From assembly GCA_948474755.1 (NCBI GenBank), contig CAOLHI010000620.1, positions 186,501 through 250,500 on the forward strand: a stretch of 64,000 bases of DNA, read 5' to 3'. Source of the stretch: Ctenosaura bakeri (taxonomy: Eukaryota; Chordata; Lepidosauria; Squamata; Iguanidae). The position numbers and the translations under genes were made by a program. Below, in pieces: positions 61,201 to 64,000 of this stretch. Every line of letters begins with the position of its first letter. Position 1 is the stretch's first letter. A model generated the notes under the pieces. That model worked only from the letters and a program-made list of their open reading frames with translations, did no database searches and was not told where the DNA came from.

Positions 61201-64000
61201 GGGGTCTCTCTTCAAGATCGTAACATCTCAACAGGTTCATAGCAAATTAGTTGGTTCTTCAAATAGCCAAGACTCAAAGGGCCTTAAGGGCCAATTGTTT
61301 GGTTGTAAATAATTTGAAATTAATTTCATTAATCTTAATGGACGATTGAGATGTCTTATGTACATATGTTCCTGTTGTTGTATGAATTAATGCTAAATGT
61401 TTTTATCAGAGTATATCCCAAATCAAAATAAATAAATAAATAAATGACTTGATTTAAATCTCTTTGATTTAAGTGGTAAATGCCACTAATTTAATTTAGA
61501 TCCAACCTGTTCCTGATACCTTTTTAATATGCACGAAAGGACATAGCAGGTTTTTGTGGCATACACATTTGTGTCCACAGAACTTCCAGCTAAATAAACT
61601 TTTCATCATTCAGGTATCTAAAATACTAATTTCTACATGATTAGTTGAATAAAGTGAAGTGGTGTAGTTAAAACTACTTTAGTCTTTTGTTGAAGTACCT
61701 TGCTTTATTGAAGCACATTGTCTTATGACAGATACATATTCATGCTATGGCTGGAATTGTCATATTGTAAATATCAGTGGATTGTACAAATTTAAATAGT
61801 AAGTAAATTGCCTTCTAAAAATAGGCATGTATCTAATTGTTAGTCCTAACCAGAATAAACCCATTGAATCAAAGGGATTTATATAAGTTATTAGCTTAAC
61901 ATTTTGCTAATTGATTCAATGCTCTAGTGTGGTTGGGACTAGCTACTGAATTCAAGTCCCGTTAACTTCAACAACATTTATTCTTTGCTCTTTCTTCAGC
62001 TTCTAATAAAACTGCACAAATAGTTGTGTTTTTGTTGTGTTGGGAAACAAGCAAGTGTAGGCAAAAATAATCATGTAATCAACTCTCTGAGGAAATCATT
62101 GGGACTTTAAAGTGTTGAGTTAGTTCGAGCCAGGCAATGTCTGTTTTTTTTTCTTTCTTTATCTTAAAATTTGGATATAACCATTGTGTGTTTAATCTTA
62201 CATTTATATTGACTACTTCTGTGAAAGTTTGCTCTTTTCTTGTGAAAAGATGCATAAACCTTCAGTGTGACCATGTCTTTCTTATTTTCCTATGTTACAG
62301 CTGTGACCCTACGTGAAGACAGTGCTAGAAGGTCAGAGAGGAGAGCCAGGCGAGTCTCAGCATGTCTGTCCAATTATTCACTGGCTAGTGACAGTGGCGT
62401 GTTTGAAGCTTTAACCAAAAGGTCAGGTTGTATAAATGTGTTGAAAATTGGAATTGTGTTTAGTAGCCTTACCTTTAAAACAGCAGAAACAATTGGTAAA
62501 GGTCTTCTTTGTATTTACTACAAAATATGACTAATGACTAATATAGACTTTACCAGAGGGTTTTTTTAGCTGCTTCTCTGTCACTTTGGCTGCTAGCTAA
62601 CTAGTTTTTTCCCCCATTCCTTTTTATCCCTGTAACTTGCCTAATAACAGCTTTACATTGTGCAAACACCTTTGACTTTTTTATGCTATTTCACATACCT
62701 AACTGTATTAATATTTTTTTTAAATTTGAATTTTAAAAAGCAGAAAACAATGACTGAGAATGAGAAAAATAATGAAAGAGAATATGGGGAAATAATGAAT
62801 AGTGCTGTTTCACTAACTGTTGTACAAAAGCTAGTGTAAAACTTGGCAGAACAGGTTATCTGGAGGCTTTCTCACTATAGAACAGTGAAATTGCAGAACT
62901 ACAGATAAATGTAGTTTTTCGTTGACAAGCAAGCTCTAATGCTCTCTATTTTAAAGCAAGGTCTGTTTTCCCCTGGGAGCTTTGGGATTTGAAGCTCTTT
63001 CAAGTGACTTTTGTAAGTGGTTTGCAGTGGAGAAAAGCATGTGCTTCAGTGTTTTGGGCCTGCTTTGCATACAGATCAGAGTTTAGCAAATAGGTAGAAA
63101 TATAGAATCTAGAGAGGAAACAGTGTACCTCCTTGGGGAAATGGTTATGCCAGTGTTTCACAAATAGAATAAAACTGCTGGATTTCAGTTCAGTTTTCAT
63201 GTACAACATTCTTTTACCAGGAAGCAAACAGCTTTTCAGTGAACAGGAAAGGCTGTGCTTGAGCAGAAATACATGTTTGAATCCAAGCCCATATCACACC
63301 TGGAAATTCAATTATCGAGGGGAAATATGTTACAGGACACTGTAGGTCAGGTTGATGCAGTATACCACCATCCACCCATTAACCAGCTTCAATATCTGGT
63401 AGTTCTATCAAGAATAGGCATAGTCTAGTTTGACTATACAGGAGGCTGCTTCATATCAAATCATTACTTATTTCAGCTCAGTCTTTTCTATACTGACTAG
63501 TCATGTGTCTACATTGACTGATAGCAGCTCTTCAGAGTGCCAGAGGCATCTTTATGCTCTGTCAGCAAGATGGATCTCTTCTGCAGGGTTCAGTATTATC
63601 ACAGGAACTTAGAAATTTTTCAGGTATGCACATCTTGAACATATTTATGGAGAATAGCAACATGTTGTAATATAATGTATGCCAGTTTAGAGATATGTGC
63701 TAGCATGTGTTTCTAACAAATCTATGGATAATATCCATTGATATTTTATAGAATTCAACAGCTTCTTGAAATTCAAATTTAACTTGTAAGCAAAATTTAA
63801 CCTCTAAGTAGCAGTCCGTTAAGAGACAGTTGAAATGGGCATTTTTCACATTGGATAGTTCATAATATTTGTTACAGTAAAACACCCTAATACTATGTGA
63901 AGTATTATTATTACTACCACTATTACTACTGCTACTACTTACTATTCTTATCATACAGGAATGAAGATGTGGAAGAATCACTTTACAGTGATGCTGTCAG
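16188..64000 (+). CDS. WWC3: WWC3, WW and C2 domain containing 3 (partial, 12 exons visible)
   Basis: Joined exons: 16188-16297, 22584-22787, 27233-27309, 28368-28447, 28949-29078, 32625-32774, 49059-49132, 52809-53051, 53334-53423, 55056-55630, 62301-62421, 63959-64000. They total 1896 bp (632 codons) with no frame break. The order of domains is second WW domain, long coiled coils, serine-rich linker with SSRGSL repeats, and the basic stretch before the C2 domain. The residues match the WWC3 paralogue (for example [20 protein letters not shown] and [10 protein letters not shown]) better than WWC1/KIBRA or WWC2 as I know them. WWC proteins are cytoplasmic scaffolds that bind LATS1/2 through their WW domains and promote Hippo signalling, restraining YAP; that is family knowledge, not seen here. 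The start codon, first WW domain, C2 domain and C-terminal aPKC-binding part lie outside the window. Promoter and regulation are not visible. Identification is firm; the unusual points are one GC-AG intron and one intron swollen by nested transposons. Confidence 0.95.
16805..16935 (+). repeat. Unnamed repeat, copy 1
   Basis: About 131 bp beginning 'ttggatgctattgtattgta' and ending 'ggttaattttggccaact', with 'gttgtggaggcaccagg' in the middle. It is nearly the same as 19272-19408. Confidence 0.8.
17321..17715. mobile_element. Non-autonomous Tc1/mariner-like element
   Basis: A 22-bp terminal inverted repeat, 'cagtcatccctccacatttg' at left and its complement at right with one mismatch, flanked on both sides by TA (17319-17320 and 17716-17717), the mariner target. 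It is about 395 bp with no transposase, so a MITE. The termini recall Tigger-type elements. Confidence 0.78.
17925..18182. repeat. Large imperfect palindrome
   Basis: The left arm (about 17930-18025) and right arm (about 18085-18180) are inverted copies: 'cagatcctcagtctctctcc' versus the complement of 'gagagaaaaactgaggatca', and 'caaatgagacataaggctg' versus the complement of 'ccaaccttgtgtctcatttg'. 'agccttgtgtct'-type words also repeat directly. It is probably the core of a foldback or MITE element. Confidence 0.72.
18942..19149 (+). repeat. 5S rRNA-derived SINE, 5' part missing
   Basis: Contains 'catctgatcttggaagctaa', 'ccctagttagtatctgggtg' and 'ggtgctgtaggct', then the SINE body and tail to 'gcaagaacatacata'. 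It is followed directly by a small minisatellite built from the word 'catagtaagtactt'. Confidence 0.85.
19140..19271 (+). repeat. Small minisatellite of 'catagtaagtactt' words
   Basis: Six or so copies of 'catagtaagtactt' and 'gtacttgagtacttgg' with irregular spacing, running into the unnamed repeat. The words are partly self-complementary (agtactt/aagtact). Confidence 0.75.
19272..19408 (+). repeat. Unnamed repeat, copy 2
   Basis: Matches 16805-16935 at roughly nine positions in ten. The similarity stops at the same base ('ttggccaact') in both copies. The segment is bracketed by 'cttgagc.ttggtagt' at about 19157 and 19406, as if inserted with a short flanking duplication. Confidence 0.8.
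22584..22787 (+). CDS. WWC3: WWC3 exon b: end of second WW domain and first coiled coil
   Basis: 204 bp, acceptor 'catcag', donor 'gtaagt'. It begins with LTQIEDP, which ends the WW domain. The position normally held by the second signature Trp is Ile here, as is usual for the second WW domain of WWC proteins. It then runs into a charged helix rich in Gln, Glu and Lys ([17 protein letters not shown] and onward), a coiled coil. The exon ends one base into a Ser codon. Confidence 0.95.
23170..23280. repeat. Short palindromic repeat
   Basis: 'cctccagatatggttgactt' with 'aaactcccaaaag' on one side and 'ttggagttgccatgtaaaac' on the other form complementary arms around 'agcatgatcaatggtcaggg'. This is a common amniote foldback repeat. 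Fragments recur at 28.72 and 58.13 kb. Confidence 0.55.
23555..23660 (+). repeat. Fragment of degenerate interspersed repeat
   Basis: 'ttctatcccacctttttccc' followed by 'agcatgggatttcgcac' matches the start of the repeat at 2660-3200. Confidence 0.4.
27233..27309 (+). CDS. WWC3: WWC3 exon c: linker [12 protein letters not shown]
   Basis: 77 bp, acceptor 'tgttcag', donor 'gtgagt'. It encodes a short serine/threonine linker followed by the start of the second helical stretch ([12 protein letters not shown]). Phase enters after one base and leaves at phase 0. The sequence matches the equivalent region of all three WWC paralogues, in which KYDP is invariant. Confidence 0.94.
27310..28367 (+). 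other. WWC3: WWC3 intron after exon c
   Basis: About 1.06 kb, GT-AG, phase 0. AT-rich, with a T run just before the acceptor. No element recognised. Confidence 0.88.
28368..28447 (+). CDS. WWC3: WWC3 exon d: coiled coil LSRLKREL
   Basis: 80 bp, acceptor 'tctcaag', donor 'gtgagt'. It encodes [20 protein letters not shown] and then GVETLQ, a heptad-patterned helix conserved in the family. It ends two bases into a Glu codon that is completed in the next exon. Confidence 0.94.
28448..28948 (+). other. WWC3: WWC3 intron after exon d
   Basis: About 0.5 kb, GT-AG, phase 2. Near 28.72 kb it holds a fragment resembling the head ('gcagggatggagaacctg') of the palindromic repeat family listed near 23.2 and 58.1 kb. 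Confidence 0.85.
28949..29078 (+). CDS. WWC3: WWC3 exon e: coiled coil IDRKMS...DLMQ
   Basis: 130 bp, acceptor 'ataaaag', donor 'gtaagc'. It encodes IDRKMS, then [20 protein letters not shown], then [10 protein letters not shown], all conserved landmarks of WWC coiled-coil region 1. It ends at phase 0. The polypyrimidine tract before the acceptor is weak, but the frame and homology leave no doubt. Confidence 0.94.
30370..31140. repeat. Region with paired copies of an unnamed repeat
   Basis: 30395-30465 and 31044-31123 are related ('gttccagtg.ttt', 'gctctgtcac', 'tggacatcca', 'atctgtgt'). In between, 30725-30790 ('ttctgaaatgcaggcac') is related to 59735-59815. No coding frame. Confidence 0.5.
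31722..31765 (+). repeat. GCT/CTT microsatellite
   Basis: Seven GCT units pass into CTC and CTT units and end in a T run. Confidence 0.9.
32625..32774 (+). CDS. WWC3: WWC3 exon f: SLVKLTDGF...CSQTDIIGE
   Basis: 150 bp, exactly 50 codons, acceptor 'aaaaaaag', donor 'gtatgt'. It encodes a Ser/Asn-rich, probably disordered segment ending in CSQTDIIGE. The S-Q-T-D core is shared with WWC1 and resembles dynein light chain binding motifs; that role is an inference. Both exon ends are at phase 0, so cassette events in the following intron can keep frame. Confidence 0.94.
33376..33386 (+). repeat. Left target-site duplication of the L1
   Basis: Eleven bases 'atcttagccta' directly before the L1 sequence, repeated exactly at 47038-47048 directly after the A-rich L1 tail. 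Confidence 0.88.
33386..33432 (+). repeat. Tandem duplication of about 23 bp at the L1 5' junction
   Basis: The unit 'atataaaggatttgaaag' plus 'tggac' occurs twice head to tail before the L1 sequence continues with 'aaggcacc'. Such filler duplications are known at 5' ends of truncated L1 copies, from template slippage at the joining step. A later replication slip is also possible. Confidence 0.8.
33569..34117 (+). pseudogene. L1 ORF2 reverse transcriptase, N-terminal part
   Basis: An open stretch encoding fingers and palm motifs of an L1 reverse transcriptase: [39 protein letters not shown] (the first catalytic Asp is in LDAEKPFD, with Glu-Lys where Lys/Arg-Ala is common) and GVRQGCPLS. It ends in KLKV, where the GTT codon is the DIRS target. 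Codons after 34117 belong to the DIRS terminal repeat. The segment before 33569 is also L1 but is frame-broken. Confidence 0.92.
34115..34117 (+). other. DIRS insertion target GTT (left)
   Basis: GTT at the last L1 codon before the DIRS. Joining it to 45262 gives K-V-P-F-T-D-D, restoring the L1 catalytic box in frame. Confidence 0.85.
34118..34288 (+). repeat. DIRS left terminal inverted repeat
   Basis: Reverse complement of 45065-45258 over about 170 bp with few differences. The outer tip is about 25 bp shorter than the right one: it begins at 'cttcttcg', whereas the right repeat has a further 'aggttgcttacctgtaac' segment. This asymmetry is normal for DIRS elements because the two tips are stored in the internal complementary region. 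Confidence 0.92.
34448..36886 (+). CDS. DIRS first ORF (gag-like), 812 aa
   Basis: Starts at an ATG about 160 bp inside the left repeat and is open to a TGA at 36884. Residues 8-40 hold a Cys/His cluster (C8, C11, H21, C24, C27, H32, C37, C40) with the CLFCLG and HNIRTC words typical of vertebrate DIRS gag, probably a zinc-binding fold. Residues about 70-150 are Ala/Ser/Thr and Lys-rich. Residues about 190-375 are a strongly Arg/Ser-rich region with many RSRS, RSPR and SPSPRYR words like the RS domains of splicing factors. The C-terminal third is helical and better ordered ([34 protein letters not shown]). A basic Ser/Arg tail closes it. The role is inferred to be binding and packaging element RNA. 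No break is seen. Confidence 0.88.
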   Translation: MSALFKKCVSCGRKVALNDDHKECLFCLGESHNIRTCPICRDFTPQTLRNRSARLKSYCWEQSLWAIDETSTSKMADKKTTTPSTVSAAAVPSTSSVSGSVPAKTPISALPRIPKLSAAAKSAKGSSTARKAEAPLTETPAKKRPAPDGGKGKEKEKKKEKKRSPAGDVQPPTPPPTQQPSKGRGSPSISRMMRSRTFPNTDSPVADPPTLVEERHRPPSHRRSADLQQREPSASPERRSTSFRSRSRSSERPVASPPPRETREEQPRSSASRYTSASYMARYARESEWRERPASYRSHSPSYRDRYHRGPSRWETFRRSRSPRRQRESRSPRGDEARYRRRRSRSPSDRRSFSRSPSPRYHRAREPSPRYRAISPPPRVTATATRPMESVVTERATTTSACQTTPVTTKKVKSVVSQPKRDAATTTAPAAEKPRKATPVATTKEPASERREDSPTSESYDSSAESEVSEAASQESPPLGFGDPIPDSAPEDIHQFSAMLLRMATTLGLKIADAEPEDDDPVFSVFEGKQPATAPLPLLPRVSRLLKAAWDRPASAQPIPQRLEHLYRVQKDNADYLFNHPAPNSVVVESAQTKGSSRQHTTPPDKEGRKLDAYARRFYSAASLQIRLSNTQACLAAYLKKVLDRLQPAMEAVPEDIRQASSVIFNEAISIARQQMASSRHAVEIASRVMAGSIGLRRHAWLRPADIQEDTRRRIENLPFDGEGLFNSSTDEALDNLVKARLTAKKIGLQPATQARSTSTFRPSWRRSSTSSFQRSAQSGQSRPSSGSSARRTIRRRPASSKKSSSETKSRF
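36888..38518 (+). pseudogene. DIRS reverse transcriptase and RNase H region, frame-broken
   Basis: Follows the first ORF directly. Clean sequence to about 37.23 kb gives the fingers motif [20 protein letters not shown] and RGVN. After that the frame is lost, but landmarks persist in shifting frames: FSIDLQ (about 37.32 kb), VFTKCMAP (about 37.46 kb), the catalytic YLDDW (37525-37539), [17 protein letters not shown] (about 37.64 kb), NALELLAVL (about 38.11 kb) and the RNase H motif [13 protein letters not shown] (about 38.19 kb). Many breaks coincide with runs of C, G, A or T that look like sequence error. The ORF is then cut by the copia insertion at 38519-38523 and continues at 43600. Confidence 0.85.
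38519..38523 (+). repeat. Copia target-site duplication, left
   Basis: CTTTC immediately before the 5' LTR, identical to 43600-43604 after the 3' LTR. Five bp is the usual copia duplication length. Confidence 0.92.
38524..39071 (+). repeat. Copia 5' LTR
   Basis: Begins TGTTGCATTATGTGGATGCA and ends ...CTGTTTTGAAACA. AATAAA is at 38930. It aligns end to end with 43053-43599, but about 38620-38860 differs at many isolated positions where this copy has runs of one base. Confidence 0.93.
39072..39083 (+). promoter_or_regulatory. Copia primer binding site (initiator Met tRNA)
   Basis: TGGTAGCAGAGG directly follows the 5' LTR. The first 11 bases are complementary to the 3' end of initiator tRNA-Met, the usual primer for Ty1/copia minus-strand synthesis. 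Confidence 0.9.
39167..39780 (+). pseudogene. Copia gag region, frame-broken
   Basis: The most likely start is ATG 39167, leading into [16 protein letters not shown], the characteristic N-terminal motif of copia gag. A second open piece from about 39469 continues with [23 protein letters not shown] and [12 protein letters not shown]. At least three frame changes separate the pieces. The expected CCHC knuckle should fall near 39.8-40.0 kb but cannot be read in the homopolymer-rich sequence there. Confidence 0.8.
40132..40560 (+). pseudogene. Copia protease-adjacent and integrase zinc-binding region
   Basis: Frame pieces show LKNVLYVP and LLSVG-like words followed by [19 protein letters not shown], standard between the protease and integrase of copia. 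The His/Cys module of the integrase follows: [20 protein letters not shown] and then CKGC (about 40.39-40.49 kb). The protease active site itself is not legible. Confidence 0.75.
40580..41280 (+). pseudogene. Copia integrase core, heavily broken
   Basis: Landmarks are 'LVHCDI' (about 40.59 kb, first catalytic Asp), [20 protein letters not shown] (about 40.68-40.73 kb) and later [15 protein letters not shown] fragments near 41.19 kb. Catalytic DDE residues after the first are not confidently placed. The stretch has many runs of C, G, A and T. Confidence 0.65.
41470..42300 (+). pseudogene. Copia reverse transcriptase, heavily broken
   Basis: The clearest mark is HVDDLC at 42068-42085, the YVDD catalytic box with His for Tyr through one base (TAT to CAT), in correct order between integrase and RNase H. 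Upstream words such as [10 protein letters not shown] (about 41.56 kb) match the start of copia RT. The rest is obscured by frame changes and homopolymers. Confidence 0.65.
42360..42990 (+). pseudogene. Copia RNase H
   Basis: Legible in two frames: [20 protein letters not shown] and [12 protein letters not shown] (to about 42579), then [34 protein letters not shown] and [13 protein letters not shown] (from 42576), then ADVFTKPL (about 42.93 kb). These are the standard copia RNase H signatures, including the catalytic Asp in SDSDF and Glu in MEAEY. One shift at about 42577 separates the halves. Confidence 0.85.
43039..43052 (+). promoter_or_regulatory. Copia polypurine tract
   Basis: 'aaggagtaggggag', purine-rich apart from one T, ends exactly at the TG of the 3' LTR. 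This is the expected plus-strand primer. Confidence 0.85.
43053..43599 (+). repeat. Copia 3' LTR
   Basis: Begins TGTTGCATTATGTGGATGCA and ends ...CTGTTTTGCAACA. AATAAA is at 43461. The sequence is clean and can serve as reference for the damaged 5' copy. A TG microsatellite near 43110 is shared with the 5' LTR. Confidence 0.93.
43600..43604 (+). repeat. Copia target-site duplication, right
   Basis: CTTTC immediately after the 3' LTR. The DIRS coding frame continues from here. Confidence 0.92.
43605..43876 (+). pseudogene. DIRS RT/RH ORF, C-terminal piece after the copia insertion
   Basis: Open in one frame and clean: [40 protein letters not shown] and onward to a stop at 43876. The phrase APYWPRQHW is typical of the end of DIRS polyproteins, where a Dam-like methyltransferase-related domain is described. 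I see no complete methyltransferase motif set. It overlaps the recombinase ORF in another frame, as is usual for DIRS. Confidence 0.8.
43732..44889 (+). CDS. DIRS tyrosine recombinase ORF, 385 aa
   Basis: An open frame ending at TAG 44889. Numbering from 43732: a Pro/Arg-rich lead (1-60); the core-binding domain with [14 protein letters not shown] (66-79), [11 protein letters not shown] and LKVYLSAI; the catalytic domain with TSARRAGEI (Arg198/199), AHSTRA (His328 and Arg331), W354, and the nucleophile Tyr364 in FVRHYRLD. This is a complete R-H-x-x-R-Y set, so the enzyme may be active. It would join the circular double-stranded DNA copy to a GTT target without duplicating it. There is no ATG near 43732 (the frame stays open upstream), so the true start is probably reached from an upstream overlapping frame or another mechanism. 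Confidence 0.9.
   Translation: MVRTPAASRTRRPAPVATDTGPALPLRRPSPPSGPATPGPPCLEDIALDDPVLGTVLVAARKESTRRNYQYKWRRFLTFANERSEPVSPAGLSTVLHFLLHLRQQGLAFPSLKVYLSAIVAYQPPRSAASAFFRNDTVKRFLKGLHHLYPPVSPPLPPWSLSLVLSQLTKPPFEPMATSDDRLLTMKTAFLVAVTSARRAGEITALRSDEPFTVFHRDKVVLRPDISFLPKVVSSFHLNQDIILPAFFPNPTTPLERSLHSLDVRRAVAFYMDRTASFRQTPHLFVCYGRRRKGLKVSTQRFSKWVVRTIQLAYELARKPPPVLLRAHSTRAVATSAALLRGVDLHELCRVATWSQPSTFVRHYRLDCRSRRDARFGREVLASVL
44926..45022 (+). repeat. DIRS internal complementary region (circle junction template)
   Basis: The first half (44926 to about 44968) is the reverse complement of the left tip, 'ctcctagtgtatgaaggcac' and onward. The second half (about 44969-45022) is the reverse complement of the right tip. 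Joined head to head with GTT/AAC between, they are complementary to the ends as they would meet in a circle. This is how DIRS elements are thought to rebuild both ends during replication. The left half has three AAG units where the left tip has two CTT units. Confidence 0.9.
45065..45258 (-). repeat. DIRS right terminal inverted repeat
   Basis: Inverted copy of 34118-34288, extended at its outer tip by about 25 bp that match the internal complementary region instead. It ends at the GTT target, after which the L1 reading frame resumes. Confidence 0.92.
45259..45261 (+). other. DIRS insertion target GTT (right)
   Basis: GTT following the right terminal repeat. It is equivalent to 34115-34117; only one copy existed before insertion or was supplied by the circle junction. 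Confidence 0.85.
45262..46740 (+). pseudogene. L1 ORF2, C-terminal part after the DIRS insertion
   Basis: Resumes in frame with [13 protein letters not shown], then the palm/thumb ([20 protein letters not shown]). After a frameshift at about 45.65 kb come [10 protein letters not shown] and [10 protein letters not shown]. Another stop at about 45.92 kb is followed by WLQIKRKYY and, in a further piece from 46242, [13 protein letters not shown] and [10 protein letters not shown]. These are standard L1 ORF2 C-terminal features. Several stops and shifts show neutral decay after insertion. Confidence 0.9.
47038..47048 (+). repeat. Right target-site duplication of the L1
   Basis: Exact copy of the 11 bases at 33376-33386. 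The first A could be counted as part of the L1 tail, so the true duplication is 10 or 11 bp. Confidence 0.88.
48211..48234 (+). CDS. WWC3: Candidate 24-nt WWC3 microexon (EWTTFSNM)
   Basis: A strong pyrimidine tract ending in 'ttgttgcag' is followed after 24 nt by 'gtatgt', a good donor. The 24 nt are eight open codons (E-W-T-T-F-S-N-M) and lie between two phase-0 exons, so inclusion would insert eight residues after IIGE without changing frame. A TGC lies in the last bases before the AG, as is common for neural microexons controlled by SRRM4. It is outside all three nested transposons. I do not recall these residues in the canonical human protein, so this would be an alternative exon or a chance pairing of splice-like signals. 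Confidence 0.42.
49059..49132 (+). CDS. WWC3: WWC3 exon g: [24 protein letters not shown]
   Basis: 74 bp, acceptor 'tacaaaag', donor 'gtaggt'. It encodes the start of the second coiled-coil region, corresponding to the human segment with FDDK, RLNWQYEEA and KR. It ends two bases into an Arg codon. This is the first exon downstream of the transposon-filled intron. Confidence 0.94.
49133..52808 (+). other. WWC3: WWC3 intron after exon g
   Basis: 3.7 kb, GT-AG, phase 2. It holds a tRNA-derived SINE at 51.5 kb and a T-rich tract (52.44-52.57 kb) with repeated 'tttgtatatttt' words. Nothing else is recognised. Confidence 0.85.
51505..51685 (+). repeat. tRNA-derived SINE
   Basis: Same family as 15392-15560: 'ctggagaccagggtttgatt' (B box), 'cgctgggtgactttgggtg', then the conserved tail 'aaaaccccatgataggtttg' and 'cataatgacttgggcactga'. 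The tail resembles that of the 5S SINEs, suggesting the same LINE partner. Confidence 0.78.
52809..53051 (+). CDS. WWC3: WWC3 exon h: coiled coil 2
   Basis: 243 bp, acceptor 'atatttaag', donor 'gtttga'. It encodes a Gln-rich start ([18 protein letters not shown]), then [20 protein letters not shown], then a highly charged Glu/Arg helix ending at HGAAER. The donor is poor (T at +3 and +4), yet the downstream exon joins in frame at the same Arg codon as in the paralogues. Reading through instead would stop at about 53127. Confidence 0.93.
53334..53423 (+). CDS. WWC3: WWC3 exon i: LLQEKRN...[10 protein letters not shown]
   Basis: 90 bp, acceptor 'ttcccacag', donor 'gttagt'. It encodes [20 protein letters not shown] and TSYLYSQLK, one of the best conserved WWC coiled-coil segments. 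It ends two bases into the Ser codon that opens the serine-rich exon. Confidence 0.94.
53424..55055 (+). other. WWC3: WWC3 intron after exon i
   Basis: 1.6 kb, GT-AG, phase 2. Near 54.66 kb there are repeated and inverted 'accatggtttg' words that may be a DNA transposon remnant. The short intron before exon i (53052-53333) holds nothing. Confidence 0.82.
54655..54760. repeat. Possible DNA-transposon remnant
   Basis: Repeated and inverted 'caaaccatggtttg' words: a perfect 14-bp palindrome at about 54665 and a second 'atcatggtttg' nearby. Too short to classify. Confidence 0.35.
55056..55630 (+). CDS. WWC3: WWC3 exon j: serine-rich linker, GC donor
   Basis: 575 bp, the largest exon in the window. 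It begins [18 protein letters not shown], then two further SSRGSL units, the WWC3-typical [12 protein letters not shown], and later [20 protein letters not shown] and [20 protein letters not shown]. This is a disordered, phospho-acceptor-rich linker. The exon ends ACA GGA G, followed by 'gcaagt', a consensus GC donor. The next exon supplies CT to complete an Ala codon. Without splicing, the frame would run to a stop at 55755. Confidence 0.93.
56096..56702. mobile_element. Non-autonomous DNA-transposon-like element
   Basis: The right end 'actagtatatacggtaa' and left end 'ttactatgtatactcatgc' are degenerate inverted copies of a TTACCGTATATACT-type terminus. 'gacttat' words sit just inside both ends. 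Inside, 'gagtagagtgg' occurs twice (about 56237 and 56504). There is no transposase. Class uncertain. Confidence 0.5.
58115..58190. repeat. Fragment of short palindromic repeat
   Basis: 'gtgttttggactcagctcct' and 'gaatccctaatcattggcct' match one arm and loop of the repeat near 23.2 kb. Confidence 0.5.
59700..59960. repeat. Segment related to the 30.7 kb repeat
   Basis: 'gtagtggtaaattctgaaat' and 'aatatataggcagctgtg' match the order of words at 30725-30820. Confidence 0.45.
60985..61290 (+). repeat. Fragment of degenerate interspersed repeat
   Basis: 'atgagttccacaatgtgg', 'caaatgggcctctgcagg' and 'ggggtctctcttcaagat' match the later part of the family at 2660-3200, as does a weaker trace at 12740-12810. 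Confidence 0.4.
62301..62421 (+). CDS. WWC3: WWC3 exon k: [10 protein letters not shown]...FEALTKR
   Basis: 121 bp, acceptor 'tatgttacag', donor 'gtcagg'. It encodes [39 protein letters not shown] and the start of the final Arg. SDSGVFE is a family signature just before the C2 domain. The basic run RRSERRARR is notable as a possible membrane or kinase contact, which is inference only. Confidence 0.94.
62422..63958 (+). other. WWC3: WWC3 intron after exon k
   Basis: 1.5 kb, GT-AG, phase 2. A trinucleotide microsatellite lies immediately upstream of the acceptor (63904-63945). No transposon recognised. Confidence 0.85.
63904..63945 (+). repeat. Trinucleotide microsatellite before an acceptor
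   Basis: ATT and ACT units end about 13 bp before the acceptor of exon l and supply much of its pyrimidine tract. Confidence 0.85.
63959..64000 (+). CDS. WWC3: WWC3 exon l: [14 protein letters not shown] (runs to window end)
   Basis: 42 bp inside the window, acceptor 'tcatacag'. It encodes [13 protein letters not shown] and the first two bases of a further codon. In human the equivalent acidic segment leads into the C2 domain. Whether the exon ends at the window edge cannot be seen. Confidence 0.9.

Larger units (their letters stand above)
55631..62300 (+). other. WWC3: WWC3 intron after exon j (GC-AG)
   Basis: 6.7 kb, phase 1, with a GC donor and an AG acceptor. It contains a DNA-transposon-like element at 56.1-56.7 kb, a palindromic repeat fragment at 58.1 kb, a segment related to 30.7 kb at 59.75 kb, and a degenerate interspersed repeat at 61.0-61.3 kb. 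Confidence 0.85.

Overview
The window is vertebrate nuclear DNA and almost certainly comes from a squamate reptile, probably a lizard. The evidence is long AT-rich introns with GT-AG splice signals, exons of a single vertebrate gene, and several decayed SINEs whose heads derive from 5S rRNA or tRNA and which share a tail of the kind described in lizards. DIRS and Ty1/copia retrotransposons are also present, which fits a squamate better than a mammal or bird. I cannot name the species. There is no operon, CRISPR array or other prokaryotic feature. The only host gene I can support is WWC3, the KIBRA/WWC family scaffold of the Hippo pathway. It lies on the + strand and both ends fall outside the window. 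Twelve coding exons are visible between 16188 and 64000. Together they encode about 632 residues: the second WW domain, the coiled-coil regions, a serine-rich linker and the lead-in to the C2 domain. Reading phase is kept across every junction. One intron (55631-62300) is of the GC-AG type. A thirteenth, 24-nt in-frame microexon is a candidate at 48211-48234. Layout: 1-16187 is upstream intron holding an LTR-like element near 8.6-9.4 kb, SINEs and degenerate repeats. 16188-32774 carries six exons, with introns holding a Tc1/mariner-like element, a large palindrome and SINEs. The intron 32775-49058 is about 84 percent transposon, in three nested layers: a 5'-truncated L1 LINE (33387-47037), a DIRS tyrosine-recombinase retrotransposon inside it (34118-45258), and a complete-length Ty1/copia LTR retrotransposon inside the DIRS (38524-43599). 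Each layer can be proved from its own junctions: an 11-bp duplication for the L1, a GTT target that rejoins the L1 reading frame for the DIRS, and a perfect 5-bp duplication for the copia element. All three lie in the same orientation as WWC3. 49059-64000 holds the remaining exons and degenerate repeats. From about 37.2 to 43.0 kb the sequence has an unnatural 'smeared' look: isolated bases are replaced by copies of their neighbours, giving homopolymer runs. Comparison of the two copia LTRs shows that this is concentrated in the upstream copy. I read it as a consensus or assembly error, so the broken frames of the copia and DIRS reverse transcriptases should not be taken as biological until re-sequenced. 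I found no wholly new enzyme system. The most noteworthy points are the three-layer nested insertion with its intact DIRS circle-junction geometry, the candidate WWC3 microexon, and an SR-protein-like domain in the DIRS first ORF.
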